A DNA stretch of 64,000 nucleotides, from assembly GCA_016213825.1 (NCBI GenBank), contig JACQZP010000024.1, positions 1-64,000 of the forward strand. The letters run 5' to 3'. Below are positions 21,498 to 30,316 of the stretch, piece by piece; within the stretch, counting starts at the first letter, position 1, and each line of letters opens with the position of its first letter. This stretch comes from Acetobacterium woodii. Its GTDB lineage: Bacteria; Bacillota; Clostridia; Eubacteriales; Eubacteriaceae. The position numbers were made by a program, and so were the translations under genes. The notes beneath the pieces were generated by a model, which worked only from the letters and a program-made list of their open reading frames with translations, searched no databases and was not told the DNA's origin.

Positions 21498-22436
21498 TTA
21501 TAAAAAGTTACCTTGTTTTAGCACTGCAATCCAGATAAAGATGGTAACAATGGAAGCAAATGAACTGATCACCACCAATTGCCCGGCTAGTTCACCATCC
21601 CCTTCCATTTGTTGGGCCATAACAAAGCTTGATACTGCAGTGGGACTGGCCAGTAATGCCAACAATGCCCCCAGGGCTTCATTGCGAAAGCCTAAACTAA
21701 TGGCAATGGACAAAAAAACGACTGGGATCACGATCAGTCGCCCGCTGACGCCAATCAGAATCGGTTTGATGTTATTCATAATCCGGGAGAATTTAAATGA
21801 TCCACCTAAAATAATAAATGCCAACGGTGTCGCCACCTTGGCGATGTCAGCCGTCGTCGTTTCAATAATGACCGGTAATCTGATCCCGGTGAGGACAAAG
21901 AAAAAGGCAATTACTGATGCCAGTATCAACGGATTGGTGACAATACCGATCCAGATTTTCTTGTGATTGACCTGCCCGGCGCTGAATACTTCCAGGGCGA
22001 TCACCGAGAGGATATTAAAAATCGGAATCACAAAGGCAATCAGTACTGCCGTGGTGCCGACATAATCATGGCCGTAAAGCGAAATGGTCATGGTAATGCC
22101 GAACAGAATAAAATTACTTCTGAAAATACCCTGAATCAAAACGCCGCGCTTGTTATTTTCTTTTTCTAAAAATGGCACGCTGACAAAAACAAGCAGATAC
22201 GAGGCAACCACACTGACTACCGCAAAAATCACGAGTTGAGGCTGAAACACATCTACGGCATCTGACTGATAAACATTAATAAACAGCAGGATCGGTAAAA
22301 AAACCTTAAAACACAAACTATTTAACTCATTTAATAAACGCTCATTAAAAAAATCCAGTTTTCTAAGCAAATAACCCAATGCCATCATTAAAAATAGCGG
22401 GCATACCACTGAAAAGGCCAGATAAAAACTATTCAT
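21498..22436 (-). CDS. AEC-family (auxin efflux carrier) transporter
   Basis: A 312-residue membrane protein of the auxin efflux carrier/malonate-lactate transporter family. About ten hydrophobic segments are visible in two halves (residues 5-150 and 165-312) joined by a charged linker near residues 152-162 (SAGQVNHKKIW). Characteristic pieces are ALGYLLRKLDFFNERLLNELN near the start and ASPTAVSSFVMAQQM near the end. The ATG has GGAG eight bases upstream. It is separate from the glp operon. Substrate unknown; organic acids are typical for bacterial members. Confidence 0.8.
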   Translation of the reverse strand: MNSFYLAFSVVCPLFLMMALGYLLRKLDFFNERLLNELNSLCFKVFLPILLFINVYQSDAVDVFQPQLVIFAVVSVVASYLLVFVSVPFLEKENNKRGVLIQGIFRSNFILFGITMTISLYGHDYVGTTAVLIAFVIPIFNILSVIALEVFSAGQVNHKKIWIGIVTNPLILASVIAFFFVLTGIRLPVIIETTTADIAKVATPLAFIILGGSFKFSRIMNNIKPILIGVSGRLIVIPVVFLSIAISLGFRNEALGALLALLASPTAVSSFVMAQQMEGDGELAGQLVVISSFASIVTIFIWIAVLKQGNFL

Positions 22437-22704
22437 TCACACAACTCCAAATTTTACTTCGATTATTCACCGATTTTCAATCGATAACCTGGCTCATTCT
22501 ATCATAATCATTCATATATGAAAACTAAATTTTGATATTGATAACAATTATTCGACTTTTAATACTTTTTTCCCTTTAGATCCTACAGGTCTTCATCAAA
22601 AAAAGAGCTGTTGCAAAAGCAGCATGAAAAAATATTTCTACTGCAATTGCAATAACTCCTGTTTAAAACACTCGATTAATCACCTAATTTATCAACATCT
22701 ATTT

Positions 22705-23346
22705 TTAAGGCATTTGTTTATAAAAAACTTCCAGAATTGCCGCACTAGAAGCAGATCCCGGATCCCGATGACCGATGGCACGTTCTCCAAGACGCATTGC
22801 CCGGCCTTTTTTTGCGATGATCGGAATGGTTGAATCTGATCCGGCTTCACCAACTTCAACAGCCTTTTTCATCGCTTCCTTAGGTGCTAGCCCTTCCTCC
22901 GTATAAGCAGCTTTCAAGGCATCCAACGCTGGCCTCAAAGTATCGACCATGGTTTTATCGCCTACCACAGCTTTCCCTCGTTTTTCAATAATTGCAACCC
23001 CCGACTCCATCATAAGAATGAATTCATCAAAATCAACTTCTTCTTTGCCTTTTACCGGCAAACCAAATTTCATAAAAAATCCCCCATAGAGTGGTCCTGC
23101 TGCCCCCCCTACTTTGTCTAATAAAGCTGTCCCTGCATTTTTGAAAATCGTATTTATGTCTTCTGACTTCCATGTTTCCAAGTTTTTATTCACTTCACGA
23201 AAACCAATGCTTAAATTCATACCATGGTCTCCATCACCAATAGCTGAGTCTAACTCAATAAAATAGTCTTTTTTCTCTTCTACCAAAACCACAAGGTCTT
23301 CAATTACCGCAATAAAATAGTCTTTAGTCAAGATATAATCGCTCAT
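22705..23346 (-). CDS. dhaL: Dihydroxyacetone kinase ADP-binding subunit DhaL
   Basis: A 213-residue nucleotide-binding subunit of the PTS-dependent dihydroxyacetone kinase. It keeps ADP bound as a cofactor and passes phosphate from DhaM to the substrate on DhaK. The magnesium-binding aspartates lie in SAIGDGDHGMNL (about 30-41), followed by GTALLDKVGGAAGPLYGGFF and the C-terminal HRDPGSASSA. Last gene of dhaM-dhaK-dhaL; a hairpin lies in the 174-bp gap after dhaK. With a TIM-like and RpiB-like pair next door, the kinase may act on a tetrulose. Confidence 0.92.
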   Translation of the reverse strand: MSDYILTKDYFIAVIEDLVVLVEEKKDYFIELDSAIGDGDHGMNLSIGFREVNKNLETWKSEDINTIFKNAGTALLDKVGGAAGPLYGGFFMKFGLPVKGKEEVDFDEFILMMESGVAIIEKRGKAVVGDKTMVDTLRPALDALKAAYTEEGLAPKEAMKKAVEVGEAGSDSTIPIIAKKGRAMRLGERAIGHRDPGSASSAAILEVFYKQMP

Positions 23347-23442
23347 ATTTTTTCTCCTGATAATAGATTAAAGGACAAATAATCCAATTGTTGCAAAAGG
23401 AATAATCCCATCGATTCTTTTTTTACTTATCAACTGTTCGCT

Positions 23443-23479
23443 AACCACGGAAAACCCATTTGATGGGCTGTCCGCGGTT
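23443..23479. repeat. Intercistronic hairpin between dhaK and dhaL
   Basis: Interrupted stem AACC-CGGA…ACCCAT with ATGGG…TCCG-GGTT. No T-run follows in the transcription direction (minus), so RNA stabilisation or processing between dhaK and dhaL is more likely than termination. Confidence 0.5.
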
Positions 23480-23520
23480 TTTCATTTATTACATGAATTT
23501 TTTATTAATTGTTGATGTTA

Positions 23521-24528
23521 TTATAACTGGGTAAAATATGGTGCATCACAAGGATAGTCAAGTAATTCTTTTAATTCATCATCCAGTTTAACCAATGTTA
23601 TCGACATTCCGGCCATATCCATAGAAGATGCCATGCAACCAACAATTGATTTGTAGATGGTAATTCCTTTAGCTTCCAAAATTTGAGCAACCCGACGGAA
23701 ACAAATATGCAAATCCTGAAGTGGTGTCGCACCCAAACTATTAACCATTACATAGACTTCATCGCCTTCGACATAAGGAAGGTCCGCTAGAATTGGTTCC
23801 ATAATTTGATCAACTACCTTATCCGCTGGTTCAATTTTTCCACGTCGTACTCCCGGTTCTCCATGGAGCCCCATGCCGATTTCCATATCGCCTTCTTCCA
23901 TTTCAAAGATTGGACCACCTTTTGACGGCAAGGTTGGCGATGACATTGCTACTCCCATGGTTCTCATTGCACCATTACATTTTTGCGCAGCTGCGACAAC
24001 TTCATCTAAATCTCCGCCCATATCAGCTTTGGCGCTGGTGGCTTTAAAGACAAAGAACATCCCCGCAATACCACGTCGGTCCTCGATATTTTCCGAAGAA
24101 ATGACATCATCCGTAGTCAGCACTGTTTCTACTCGGATGCCATCTTCTTCATCTGCCTTTTCTGCACCCATATCAAAATTCATTACATCGCCGGCATAGT
24201 TTCCATACAGATAGACGCAGCCCTTTCCAGTATCGACTGCTTTTGCCGCAGCATAACAAGGATCTGGAGAGGGTGAAGTGTTGATATTGCCAATAACTGC
24301 AGCATCAACAAATCCCGGCCCCACGTAACCTAAAAATAATGGTTCATGTCCTGACCCACCACCGATGATAACACCTACTTTGTCTTTTTTCTTTGCGGCT
24401 TTACTTAAAACAACTCTTCCCTGGGCTTCCCCTTCTGTGAGTAATTCCACATAATCTTTGTGAGCCAGAACATAACCTTCCAACATCTCTTCAACTACAT
24501 CATAGGGATCATTAATAAATCGTTTCAT
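23521..24528 (-). CDS. dhaK: Dihydroxyacetone kinase substrate-binding subunit DhaK
   Basis: A 335-residue subunit that holds the ketose as a hemiaminal on a histidine. The loop GGGSGHEPLFLGYVG is at about residues 56-70 and the covalent-binding histidine lies in GMGLHGEPGVRRG (about 218-230). Full family length. An AGGAGGATGAA Shine-Dalgarno precedes the ATG. It lies between dhaM and dhaL on the same strand. DhaK homologues elsewhere phosphorylate dihydroxyacetone or, in C4 polyol pathways, erythrulose; the sequence alone does not decide. Confidence 0.93.
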   Translation of the reverse strand: MKRFINDPYDVVEEMLEGYVLAHKDYVELLTEGEAQGRVVLSKAAKKKDKVGVIIGGGSGHEPLFLGYVGPGFVDAAVIGNINTSPSPDPCYAAAKAVDTGKGCVYLYGNYAGDVMNFDMGAEKADEEDGIRVETVLTTDDVISSENIEDRRGIAGMFFVFKATSAKADMGGDLDEVVAAAQKCNGAMRTMGVAMSSPTLPSKGGPIFEMEEGDMEIGMGLHGEPGVRRGKIEPADKVVDQIMEPILADLPYVEGDEVYVMVNSLGATPLQDLHICFRRVAQILEAKGITIYKSIVGCMASSMDMAGMSITLVKLDDELKELLDYPCDAPYFTQL

Positions 24529-24652
24529 TTCATCCTCCTGAAAAAAATTGTATACGTTTACTGTATTGCAAGAACCATGCCAGAATAAAACCCTTTAAAC
24601 AAGGGCACTCCACAAGGTCTAATTGCCTCGAACCGGGGATATATTGCCCATT

Positions 24653-24669
24653 TGGGGATATTATCCCCA
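24653..24669. repeat. Small perfect palindrome between dhaM and dhaK
   Basis: TGGGGATA-T-TATCCCCA lies one base past the dhaM stop codon, with a second GGGGATAT about 20 bases away. It could be a weak message hairpin or a protein site; no function can be assigned. Confidence 0.35.
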
Positions 24670-24670
24670 G

Positions 24671-25066
24671 TTAACAAATTTTCCTTAAATTTGCCCCTTC
24701 CTTAGCTGTTGCAATAATTTGTTCTAAATCATTGCAAATGGTCGCTTGAATAACCCCTCCAACAACCCCTTCAACCAATGGTGCATCGACGATATGAACC
24801 TTTTTCTGGATGTTTTCATCCAACATTTCTATTGCCGTTTCGCTGCATAGCACCGCACTTCCCAGATCAACAAAAATCAAAATATGATCGCGTTCCGCTA
24901 ACGCTTCGACCGCTGCTTTAATTTTTAAGGTATTCGTCCCGATGCGGCCACCATCAGCGCCGCCAGCCGCAATAATTTCAACACTTCCATCATTCATTTC
25001 CATAACAATATCTCTTAGACCTTCTGCCAATTTTTCACTATGTGATACGATAATTACTCCTGTCAT
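24671..25066 (-). CDS. dhaM: PTS EIIA component DhaM
   Basis: A 131-residue mannose-type EIIA domain that carries phosphate from the PTS phosphocarrier HPr to DhaL. The phosphorylated histidine is H9 in GVIIVSHSEKLAEGL, and the family's AAGGADGGRIGTN and FVDLGSAVLCSE are present. It is a single-domain DhaM, as in Lactococcus, unlike the EIIA-HPr-EI fusion of E. coli. First gene of the operon, downstream of a sigma-54 promoter and convergent with nothing; the activator gene lies immediately upstream on the same strand. Confidence 0.92.
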   Translation of the reverse strand: MTGVIIVSHSEKLAEGLRDIVMEMNDGSVEIIAAGGADGGRIGTNTLKIKAAVEALAERDHILIFVDLGSAVLCSETAIEMLDENIQKKVHIVDAPLVEGVVGGVIQATICNDLEQIIATAKEGANLRKIC

Positions 25067-25217
25067 TATTTTCCCTCCTTTCTTCTAATTTTCCCTCAGT
25101 ATTGCAAAATTTATTAATCTCTTAAGCTGGTTCATTCATCATTCTATTATACTTATCTTGATTTACTTTTTTGCAATCTACTTTAAGAATTAAAATGTGT
25201 TCTATTATCATAACGAC

Positions 25218-25233
25218 AGCAATATTTATGCCA
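25218..25233 (-). promoter_or_regulatory. Sigma-54 (-24/-12) promoter of dhaMKL
   Basis: On the minus strand TGGCAT-5 bp-TTGCT, with GG and GC separated by exactly 10 bases as in the -24/-12 consensus. It lies in the gap between the sigma-54 activator gene and dhaM, about 150 bp upstream of the dhaM start. Confidence 0.82.
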
Positions 25234-25238
25234 ACCTG

Positions 25239-27263
25239 TTATTTAAGCTGATATTTTTTGACTTTGTTCGCAATTGTTTTATGGTCTAAACCCAATGCCT
25301 GACCGGCTTTTCGAAAACTTCCATGTCTTATTATCGCTTTCTCAATCAATGCGCGCTCCATTTCCTCAAAAGTGGGGAGATTATCCCCATCCAATGAAAA
25401 CGTATTCTCTATTGTTCTTAAATTATCAATTTCGTCCCATAAATAGCTTGGTAAATCATCAAGTGTAATCCATTCGGTGTTAGACAACGTCATCCCACCT
25501 TCGATCATATTCTCTAATTCTCTAACATTTCCCGGGAAATGATAGTGTTCCAATGCTGTTAACGCATTTTTTTTAATTGCACACTTTGGCAAATCATACT
25601 TTTTGCTTATTTTCTCTGTGAAATGCTCTACTAATAAGGGAATATCGCCCTTTCGCTGACGTAAAGGAGGAAGTAAAACAGTGATTACATTAAGACGGTA
25701 ATAGAGATCCCGACGGAAGGTTCCCTCTTTCATCATTTCTTCAAGCGGACTGTTCGTTGCTGCAATCACCCGTACATCTATTTTTATCGGTTTAACACCA
25801 CCGATTCGTTCAATTTCCTGTTCCTGCAAGACCCTTAAAAGTTTTGCCTGCATCGCTTTATCCATATCACCGATTTCATCCAGAAAAATGGTCCCACCGC
25901 TGGCTATTTCAAATTTTCCTCGTTTTTCCTTGTATGCACCCGTAAAAGCACCCTTTTCGTACCCAAACAATTCACTCTCTAACAAATTTGATGGAATAGC
26001 AGCGCAGTTCATTCCGACAAACGGTTTGCTATTTCGAGAACCAGCCAGATGGATGGATCTTGCCACCATTTCTTTTCCGGTACCGCTCTCTCCCCGAATC
26101 AGAACCGCAGCATCCGTTCGTGATGCCTTCGAAGCGACCGTCAAACTTTCGATTAAAGCGCCACTTTTACCGACTATATTGTTGAAAGACTGATTAAGTC
26201 CCTCTTTTTTGGCAAGCTCTTCCTGTAAGAACTGGGTTTTTTGAGCCAATAATTCGATCCGATCGGCAAGCTTTGCAATTTCTGTCAGTTCCTTTGCCAC
26301 AACAACATTTCCTCGAAATTTTGACTCAATAATAATCGGACGGGCATTCAAAATGAATTCCCGACCATCCTTTGTTGTGATAATGTTCTCATCTTTTCCT
26401 AAAAAAAAGGCTTCTCCAAATTTTTCCTTTGGAAAAAGTTCATGTATTTTTCGTGTTAATACTTGTGTCCCTTCCTTTTTAAACATTTTAACAAAAGGAT
26501 GATTGACATAAGTAACTTCCTGACACCGGTTAATCATACAGATTCCATCATCAACTGTTTCAAGAATATTATTTAGCTTTTCTTTCAACTCTTTAACACT
26601 GTGAAGTTCCCAAGATAATTCTTCTATTTGGGAAATATCCTGAAATACAACAACGCCACCAACTACCTCTTCATCAACAAGGATGGGGCTCTTATTTGTT
26701 ATTACCCATTTTTCGCCGATTTTTTGCTTAAAACCAAGATTTTCTCTTTTTGAATAAAGCAAATCCGTTAAATTAAAATTCGGTACCCACTCATCACCCT
26801 TTTTTCCGATAATATCTTTTGCATTAATTCCGGTGATTTCTTCTGCCGCGCGATTAAAAATATTGATGATGCCATTGCTGTCCATTGCTATGAGACCATT
26901 ATTGATACTTTCAAAAATTTTTTCACTGGCTAAGGTATTTTCCTGTAAAATACTGTCAATCACCTCATTTTCTGGCACTTCCAGCTCTGCTGTTTGCCCT
27001 AAAAAAGAAGCCAGTTTATAAACTGCTTCAGCACTTCCTGAATCATGACTATAAACCTCCACCAGTTCACCGTTCTTTACTTTTAACGAGACCAAAGGCA
27101 AAACACTGTTACAGGGTACCCCTTCTTGAGAATCAATTCTGCGTAGATAAAGTTGGCAATCCCATATTTCTTCAATCTTTTGTGATTGCCTGGCAACCAT
27201 TGCCGCCACTCGTGTATGAAGACCATTTTTATTCTTAATGATAATCCGTTGAGCCTTTTCCAT
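25239..27263 (-). CDS. Sigma-54-dependent activator with N-terminal HPr-like domain (DhaR-like)
   Basis: A 674-residue enhancer-binding regulator. Residues 1-90 resemble the PTS protein HPr, with [10 protein letters not shown] placing a histidine at 16 in the phospho-site position. Two PAS domains follow (about 105-210 and 225-330), then an AAA+ domain with GESGTGKE (Walker A), GAFTGA (sigma-54 contact) and FLDEIGDMD, and a C-terminal Fis-type helix-turn-helix ([21 protein letters not shown]). Start at 27263 with GGAGG upstream. The adjacent -24/-12 promoter makes dhaMKL the likely target, with HPr-like phosphorylation or competition reporting PTS state. Confidence 0.88.
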   Translation of the reverse strand: MEKAQRIIIKNKNGLHTRVAAMVARQSQKIEEIWDCQLYLRRIDSQEGVPCNSVLPLVSLKVKNGELVEVYSHDSGSAEAVYKLASFLGQTAELEVPENEVIDSILQENTLASEKIFESINNGLIAMDSNGIINIFNRAAEEITGINAKDIIGKKGDEWVPNFNLTDLLYSKRENLGFKQKIGEKWVITNKSPILVDEEVVGGVVVFQDISQIEELSWELHSVKELKEKLNNILETVDDGICMINRCQEVTYVNHPFVKMFKKEGTQVLTRKIHELFPKEKFGEAFFLGKDENIITTKDGREFILNARPIIIESKFRGNVVVAKELTEIAKLADRIELLAQKTQFLQEELAKKEGLNQSFNNIVGKSGALIESLTVASKASRTDAAVLIRGESGTGKEMVARSIHLAGSRNSKPFVGMNCAAIPSNLLESELFGYEKGAFTGAYKEKRGKFEIASGGTIFLDEIGDMDKAMQAKLLRVLQEQEIERIGGVKPIKIDVRVIAATNSPLEEMMKEGTFRRDLYYRLNVITVLLPPLRQRKGDIPLLVEHFTEKISKKYDLPKCAIKKNALTALEHYHFPGNVRELENMIEGGMTLSNTEWITLDDLPSYLWDEIDNLRTIENTFSLDGDNLPTFEEMERALIEKAIIRHGSFRKAGQALGLDHKTIANKVKKYQLK

Positions 27264-27342
27264 CAAAGCCTCCTTCTTCTTGTTTTATGAATATTACATA
27301 ATATCTATTTCCTCAAATTACTTTTACTTAATTTCCATTCCA

Positions 27343-27356
27343 TGAAAACGATTATA
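27343..27356 (+). promoter_or_regulatory. Possible CcpA cre site upstream of the isomerase genes
   Basis: TGAAAACGATTATA matches the cre consensus TGWAANCGNTNWCA at 13 of 14 positions. It sits just upstream of the proposed promoter of the RpiB-like gene and would fit catabolite repression. Single-site match only. Confidence 0.4.
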
Positions 27357-27359
27357 TCC

Positions 27360-27388
27360 TTTACATTCCCCATAATCTATGTAATAAT
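27360..27388 (+). promoter_or_regulatory. Probable promoter of the rpiB-like/tpiA-like operon
   Basis: TTTACA (27360-27365), 17 bp, AATAAT (27383-27388). A short hairpin, AAAAATAC…GTATTTTT (about 27403-27431), lies between this promoter and the gene. Confidence 0.45.
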
Positions 27389-27463
27389 GATATCGTAGGA
27401 TTAAGAAAAATACCTTAAAAAAAAAGTATTTTTACACAATACAAAATGTGCAGGAGGTTTGTA

Positions 27464-27913
27464 ATGAAAATTGTTGTTGACTGTGACGATGCCGCCATCG
27501 AATTTAAAAATGAGATTTTTAATTATTTAAAAAAGGCTGGTTATGATATCACCGATTTGGAGTATTCTGCAACCCACGATTGCGATTATCCTGAAATTGC
27601 CTTTAATCTTGCCGAAACCATCAGGAATAAAGAATATGATCGCGGTTTTATCTTTTGTGGAACCGGGCTCGGAGTTGCTATGATGGCCAATAAGGTTCCC
27701 GGTGTTTTTGCTGGCACCTGTCATGATGTATATTCCGCTGAACGACTTGCTAAAAGCAACGACGCTAATGTCTTAACCATGGGGGCTCGGGTGATTGGCA
27801 CTGAACTGGCAAAAATAATTGCCGAGGCATGGTTGAAAAGTGATTTTCAGGGCGGTGGTTCAACCAAAAAAGTTGAAAAAATGCGAAGCCTCGAAAAAAC
27901 ATATTTGAAGTAG
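27464..27913 (+). CDS. RpiB/LacAB-family sugar-phosphate isomerase (EryI/DerI-like candidate)
   Basis: A 149-residue aldose-ketose isomerase of the ribose-5-phosphate isomerase B fold. The catalytic cysteine lies in FCGTGLGVAMMANKVPG (about residues 65-81), with HDVYSAERLAKSNDANVLTMG and the conserved W-x-x-x-x-F-x-G-G tail. An AGGAGGTTTGTA Shine-Dalgarno fixes the ATG at 27464. It is 7 bp upstream of a TIM-like gene. RpiB paralogues paired with TIM paralogues and Dha-type kinases convert erythrulose 4-phosphate to erythrose 4-phosphate in erythritol pathways (EryI, DerI); that role is inferred here. Confidence 0.85.
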   Translation: MKIVVDCDDAAIEFKNEIFNYLKKAGYDITDLEYSATHDCDYPEIAFNLAETIRNKEYDRGFIFCGTGLGVAMMANKVPGVFAGTCHDVYSAERLAKSNDANVLTMGARVIGTELAKIIAEAWLKSDFQGGGSTKKVEKMRSLEKTYLK

Positions 27914-27920
27914 GTTAATT

Positions 27921-28694
27921 ATGAAAAAGTTTTTACTAGGCACTAATTGGAAGATGAACAAAACCTTGGCTGAGGCAACTAAATATACCGATGAACTGAT
28001 CACGGTTATTGAAAAACATGCACAGTTAGAAATTTTTATCATCCCTTCCTATACGCATCTTTGGAAAATAAAAGAATTGATTGATACAAAAAAAAGTGCT
28101 CTTAAACTGGGCGCTCAAAATATGCATTATGAAGATGCCGGTCAGTTTACTGGCGAGATATCCCCAGTAATGCTCAAAGAAATTGGTCTGGATATTATTG
28201 AACTCGGCCATTGTGAGCGCCGTCAATATTTTAATGAAACTGACGAAACTGTCAATCTTAAAACATTAGCGGCTTTGAAACATGGTTTTATTCCGTTGAT
28301 TTGCATTGGCGAAAAGGCTGAAGACAAAAGCTATAATGTCTCAAAAGAAATGCTGGCCAAACAACTCAAAATTGCTTTGACGAATGTTTCTCGCGATGCC
28401 ATCGGCAAGTTCTGGATCGCCTACGAACCAGTCTGGGCAATTGGCGTCAATGGCATTCCCGCAGAAACGCCTTATGTCAAGGAAATCCATGACTTTTTAA
28501 GAAGTGTTCTCGTTGATCTTTACGGAACTGCAGGTAAAGATGTTCCCCTTCTTTTTGGAGGCAGCGTCAATATTAATAATGCCAGTGACTATGCCCAGTT
28601 GGAAAATGTCGATGGCTTGTTCATCGGCCGCAGTGCCTGGGAACCAGATCTGTTTGATGAGATTATGGTTGCAGTCGGGAAAGTGGTAAAGTAA
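27921..28694 (+). CDS. Triosephosphate-isomerase-family protein (EryH/LerI-like candidate)
   Basis: A 257-residue TIM-barrel isomerase. Catalytic residues are present: GTNWKMN (Asn/Lys, residues 7-13), ELGHCERR (His) and AYEPVWAIG (Glu), plus LFGGSVN and DGLFIGRSAW for phosphate. GTNWKMN in place of GNWKMN, the LGAQNMH…TGEISPVMLKE stretch, AIGVNGIPA and GRSAWEPDLF look more like the EryH/LerI tetrulose-phosphate isomerases than glycolytic TpiA, from memory of those proteins. It shares an operon with the RpiB-like gene and neighbours dhaMKL. A glycolytic or glycerol role remains possible. Confidence 0.8.
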   Translation: MKKFLLGTNWKMNKTLAEATKYTDELITVIEKHAQLEIFIIPSYTHLWKIKELIDTKKSALKLGAQNMHYEDAGQFTGEISPVMLKEIGLDIIELGHCERRQYFNETDETVNLKTLAALKHGFIPLICIGEKAEDKSYNVSKEMLAKQLKIALTNVSRDAIGKFWIAYEPVWAIGVNGIPAETPYVKEIHDFLRSVLVDLYGTAGKDVPLLFGGSVNINNASDYAQLENVDGLFIGRSAWEPDLFDEIMVAVGKVVK

Positions 28695-28770
28695 GTTTTT
28701 ATTTTAATAATAGACTAAAGCAAATCTAATTCGTAATTTTCCGGCAACGTTTGACGTCCAGTCCGGGATC

Positions 28771-28797
28771 AGAGCCGGGATAATCCCGGCTCTTTTT
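28771..28797 (+). terminator. Terminator after the isomerase operon
   Basis: Perfect 10-bp stem AGAGCCGGGA / TCCCGGCTCT with a TAA loop, followed by TTTT on the plus strand. Confidence 0.93.
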
Positions 28798-28919
28798 GTT
28801 TGTTTTTGAATAAGTTATGTGTTCCTGACACCATCAGTTCAGTCAGAATCATCCGGTAAATTTGATAAGGCACCAACCCAAAATACAACGCTGTCCTTTT
28901 CGTTCAACAACCTCAGGCT

Positions 28920-29303
28920 TTAGTCTTCTTTTCCTAAATTAATGTGCTTTTCAAAAAAAGCTTTTTCAAGAACTGCATATTCCTGATCGGTACACTTTTC
29001 TTGACAAATTAATTTGAATTCTCTGGATTTTTTCAGCATCCTTTCAATTTTCTGACAAGGGTATTCAAAACACGAACGGCAATGTTTTACTTCATGTTCC
29101 CAGGTACAATCGATCAGATTATAGGAACATTGCTTATTGGGATTGCAGCCAGGACATTTTATATCATCTTCTGAAACAATTGTATCCCGCCATCCCAGGC
29201 GGTACCACAATTTGGCAACCTGTTGTAATTCTTCCTTCATATGGGCATTAAAACGGGGACAATAGGTACAATTATCTCCGCATAAACTAATTCTATCCTG
29301 CAT
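28920..29303 (-). CDS. DUF3795 cysteine-rich protein
   Basis: A 127-residue protein with the DUF3795 cysteine pattern: CGDNCTYC near the N-terminus, CPGCNPNKQC in the middle, then C-x8-HCRSCFEYPCQK and a late C. It may bind zinc or an iron-sulfur cluster; no function is known to me. The start at 29303 is preferred, with AAAGGA seven bases upstream; an earlier in-frame ATG at 29321 has a poorly spaced site. Stands alone, convergent with the isomerase operon. Confidence 0.72.
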   Translation of the reverse strand: MQDRISLCGDNCTYCPRFNAHMKEELQQVAKLWYRLGWRDTIVSEDDIKCPGCNPNKQCSYNLIDCTWEHEVKHCRSCFEYPCQKIERMLKKSREFKLICQEKCTDQEYAVLEKAFFEKHINLGKED

Positions 29304-29437
29304 GGTTGTTCCTTTCTTCATGTTCTCCATTTTTTAAAACCGCAGTTAATTTGGGACTGTCAACTAGGATCAGGGGACAATTCTTCTGAGCGTGATGTGC
29401 TTAGATAATGTGTTTGATTCTATCCACAAATTCTCTT

Positions 29438-30058
29438 TTACATCATCGCAATCATCAATGCCAATACCACCCCAATCATCGGTAAAAAGTATCGGTACAC
29501 CGTTACAAAATATTTGCCCTTCAGTAAAAGGTAAACCCCGTACCCCACAAGCAACCCAATCATGTTGTGGAAAATATCGTCCCACTCAAATAATCCTGTT
29601 CTGGTAAATAGTTGCAGACACTCCACCGAAACCGAAACAATCAATCCGAACAGGATCACCGTATTCCGCTTTTTCACTTCATCTTCATGTAAAATACTTT
29701 CATATGCCCAAGGCATTAAAATCCCCACCGGGATAAACATCAAACAATTCCCCAGCACTTCCAATACAATTCTAAAGTCATGGGTCGAAAAAATATATTG
29801 ATAAGACCAAAATGGCATCAAGTTATAATCAATTTGACTTTTTCCGGTTCTTGACAGAAACGTGTATAAAAATATCAAATAGAAATAAAACCAGATCGCA
29901 GTTTTAAACCATTTTTCCTGGGCTGTCCATTTTTCTTTATTAAGAACTACCATCGTTATTAATAGTAAGACAACCAGCATTGTTATAATGATCATCTTGC
30001 GGCTGGAAAAGGGACCATTAATCAATAAATAATTAGCATAAAACAGTAAGTCATTCAT
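29438..30058 (-). CDS. VanZ-family membrane protein
   Basis: A 206-residue protein with about five hydrophobic segments. The VanZ-like core is visible as DYNLMPFWSY, EVLGNCLMFIPVGILMPW, VSVECLQLFTRTGLFEWDDIFHNMIG. VanZ proteins can give low-level teicoplanin tolerance, but most family members in Firmicutes are of unknown function. There is no vanHAX nearby. Divergent from the MerR/ABC operon. Confidence 0.82.
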   Translation of the reverse strand: MNDLLFYANYLLINGPFSSRKMIIITMLVVLLLITMVVLNKEKWTAQEKWFKTAIWFYFYLIFLYTFLSRTGKSQIDYNLMPFWSYQYIFSTHDFRIVLEVLGNCLMFIPVGILMPWAYESILHEDEVKKRNTVILFGLIVSVSVECLQLFTRTGLFEWDDIFHNMIGLLVGYGVYLLLKGKYFVTVYRYFLPMIGVVLALMIAMM

Positions 30059-30266
30059 TTTTATCCTTTTTCATCGAAAATCACTTGACTTCAATCTTTT
30101 CTTCTTTTTATAAAAGAAGTTGTAAAATAGGATCGCTACGTCCATCATTATGGCCCTTACCGCCTAATTTATTCTAATTGAAATGACCGAAACAACGCTT
30201 TGAACTTATTATACTACTTAAGCAACTGATACTAACAACATTACTTAAAACTTTTTTTATTTTTCC

Positions 30267-30297
30267 TTGTTCGTGACGTAAGGTCATAAGTTATACT
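30267..30297 (+). promoter_or_regulatory. MerR-type promoter with 19-bp spacer and internal dyad
   Basis: TTGTTC (30267-30272), 19 bp, TATACT (30292-30297). The spacer contains the dyad TGAC-GTAAG-GTCA. A long spacer with a dyad between -35 and -10 is the classical target of MerR activators, here directly upstream of a merR gene. Confidence 0.75.
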
Positions 30298-30316
30298 ATT
30301 TTCAGGAGGTAAGCCT

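Noticed and set aside
29438-30058. A glycopeptide-resistance cluster based on the VanZ-like gene.
   Set aside because: No vanH, vanA/B or vanX relatives are nearby and VanZ-like proteins are common without resistance.
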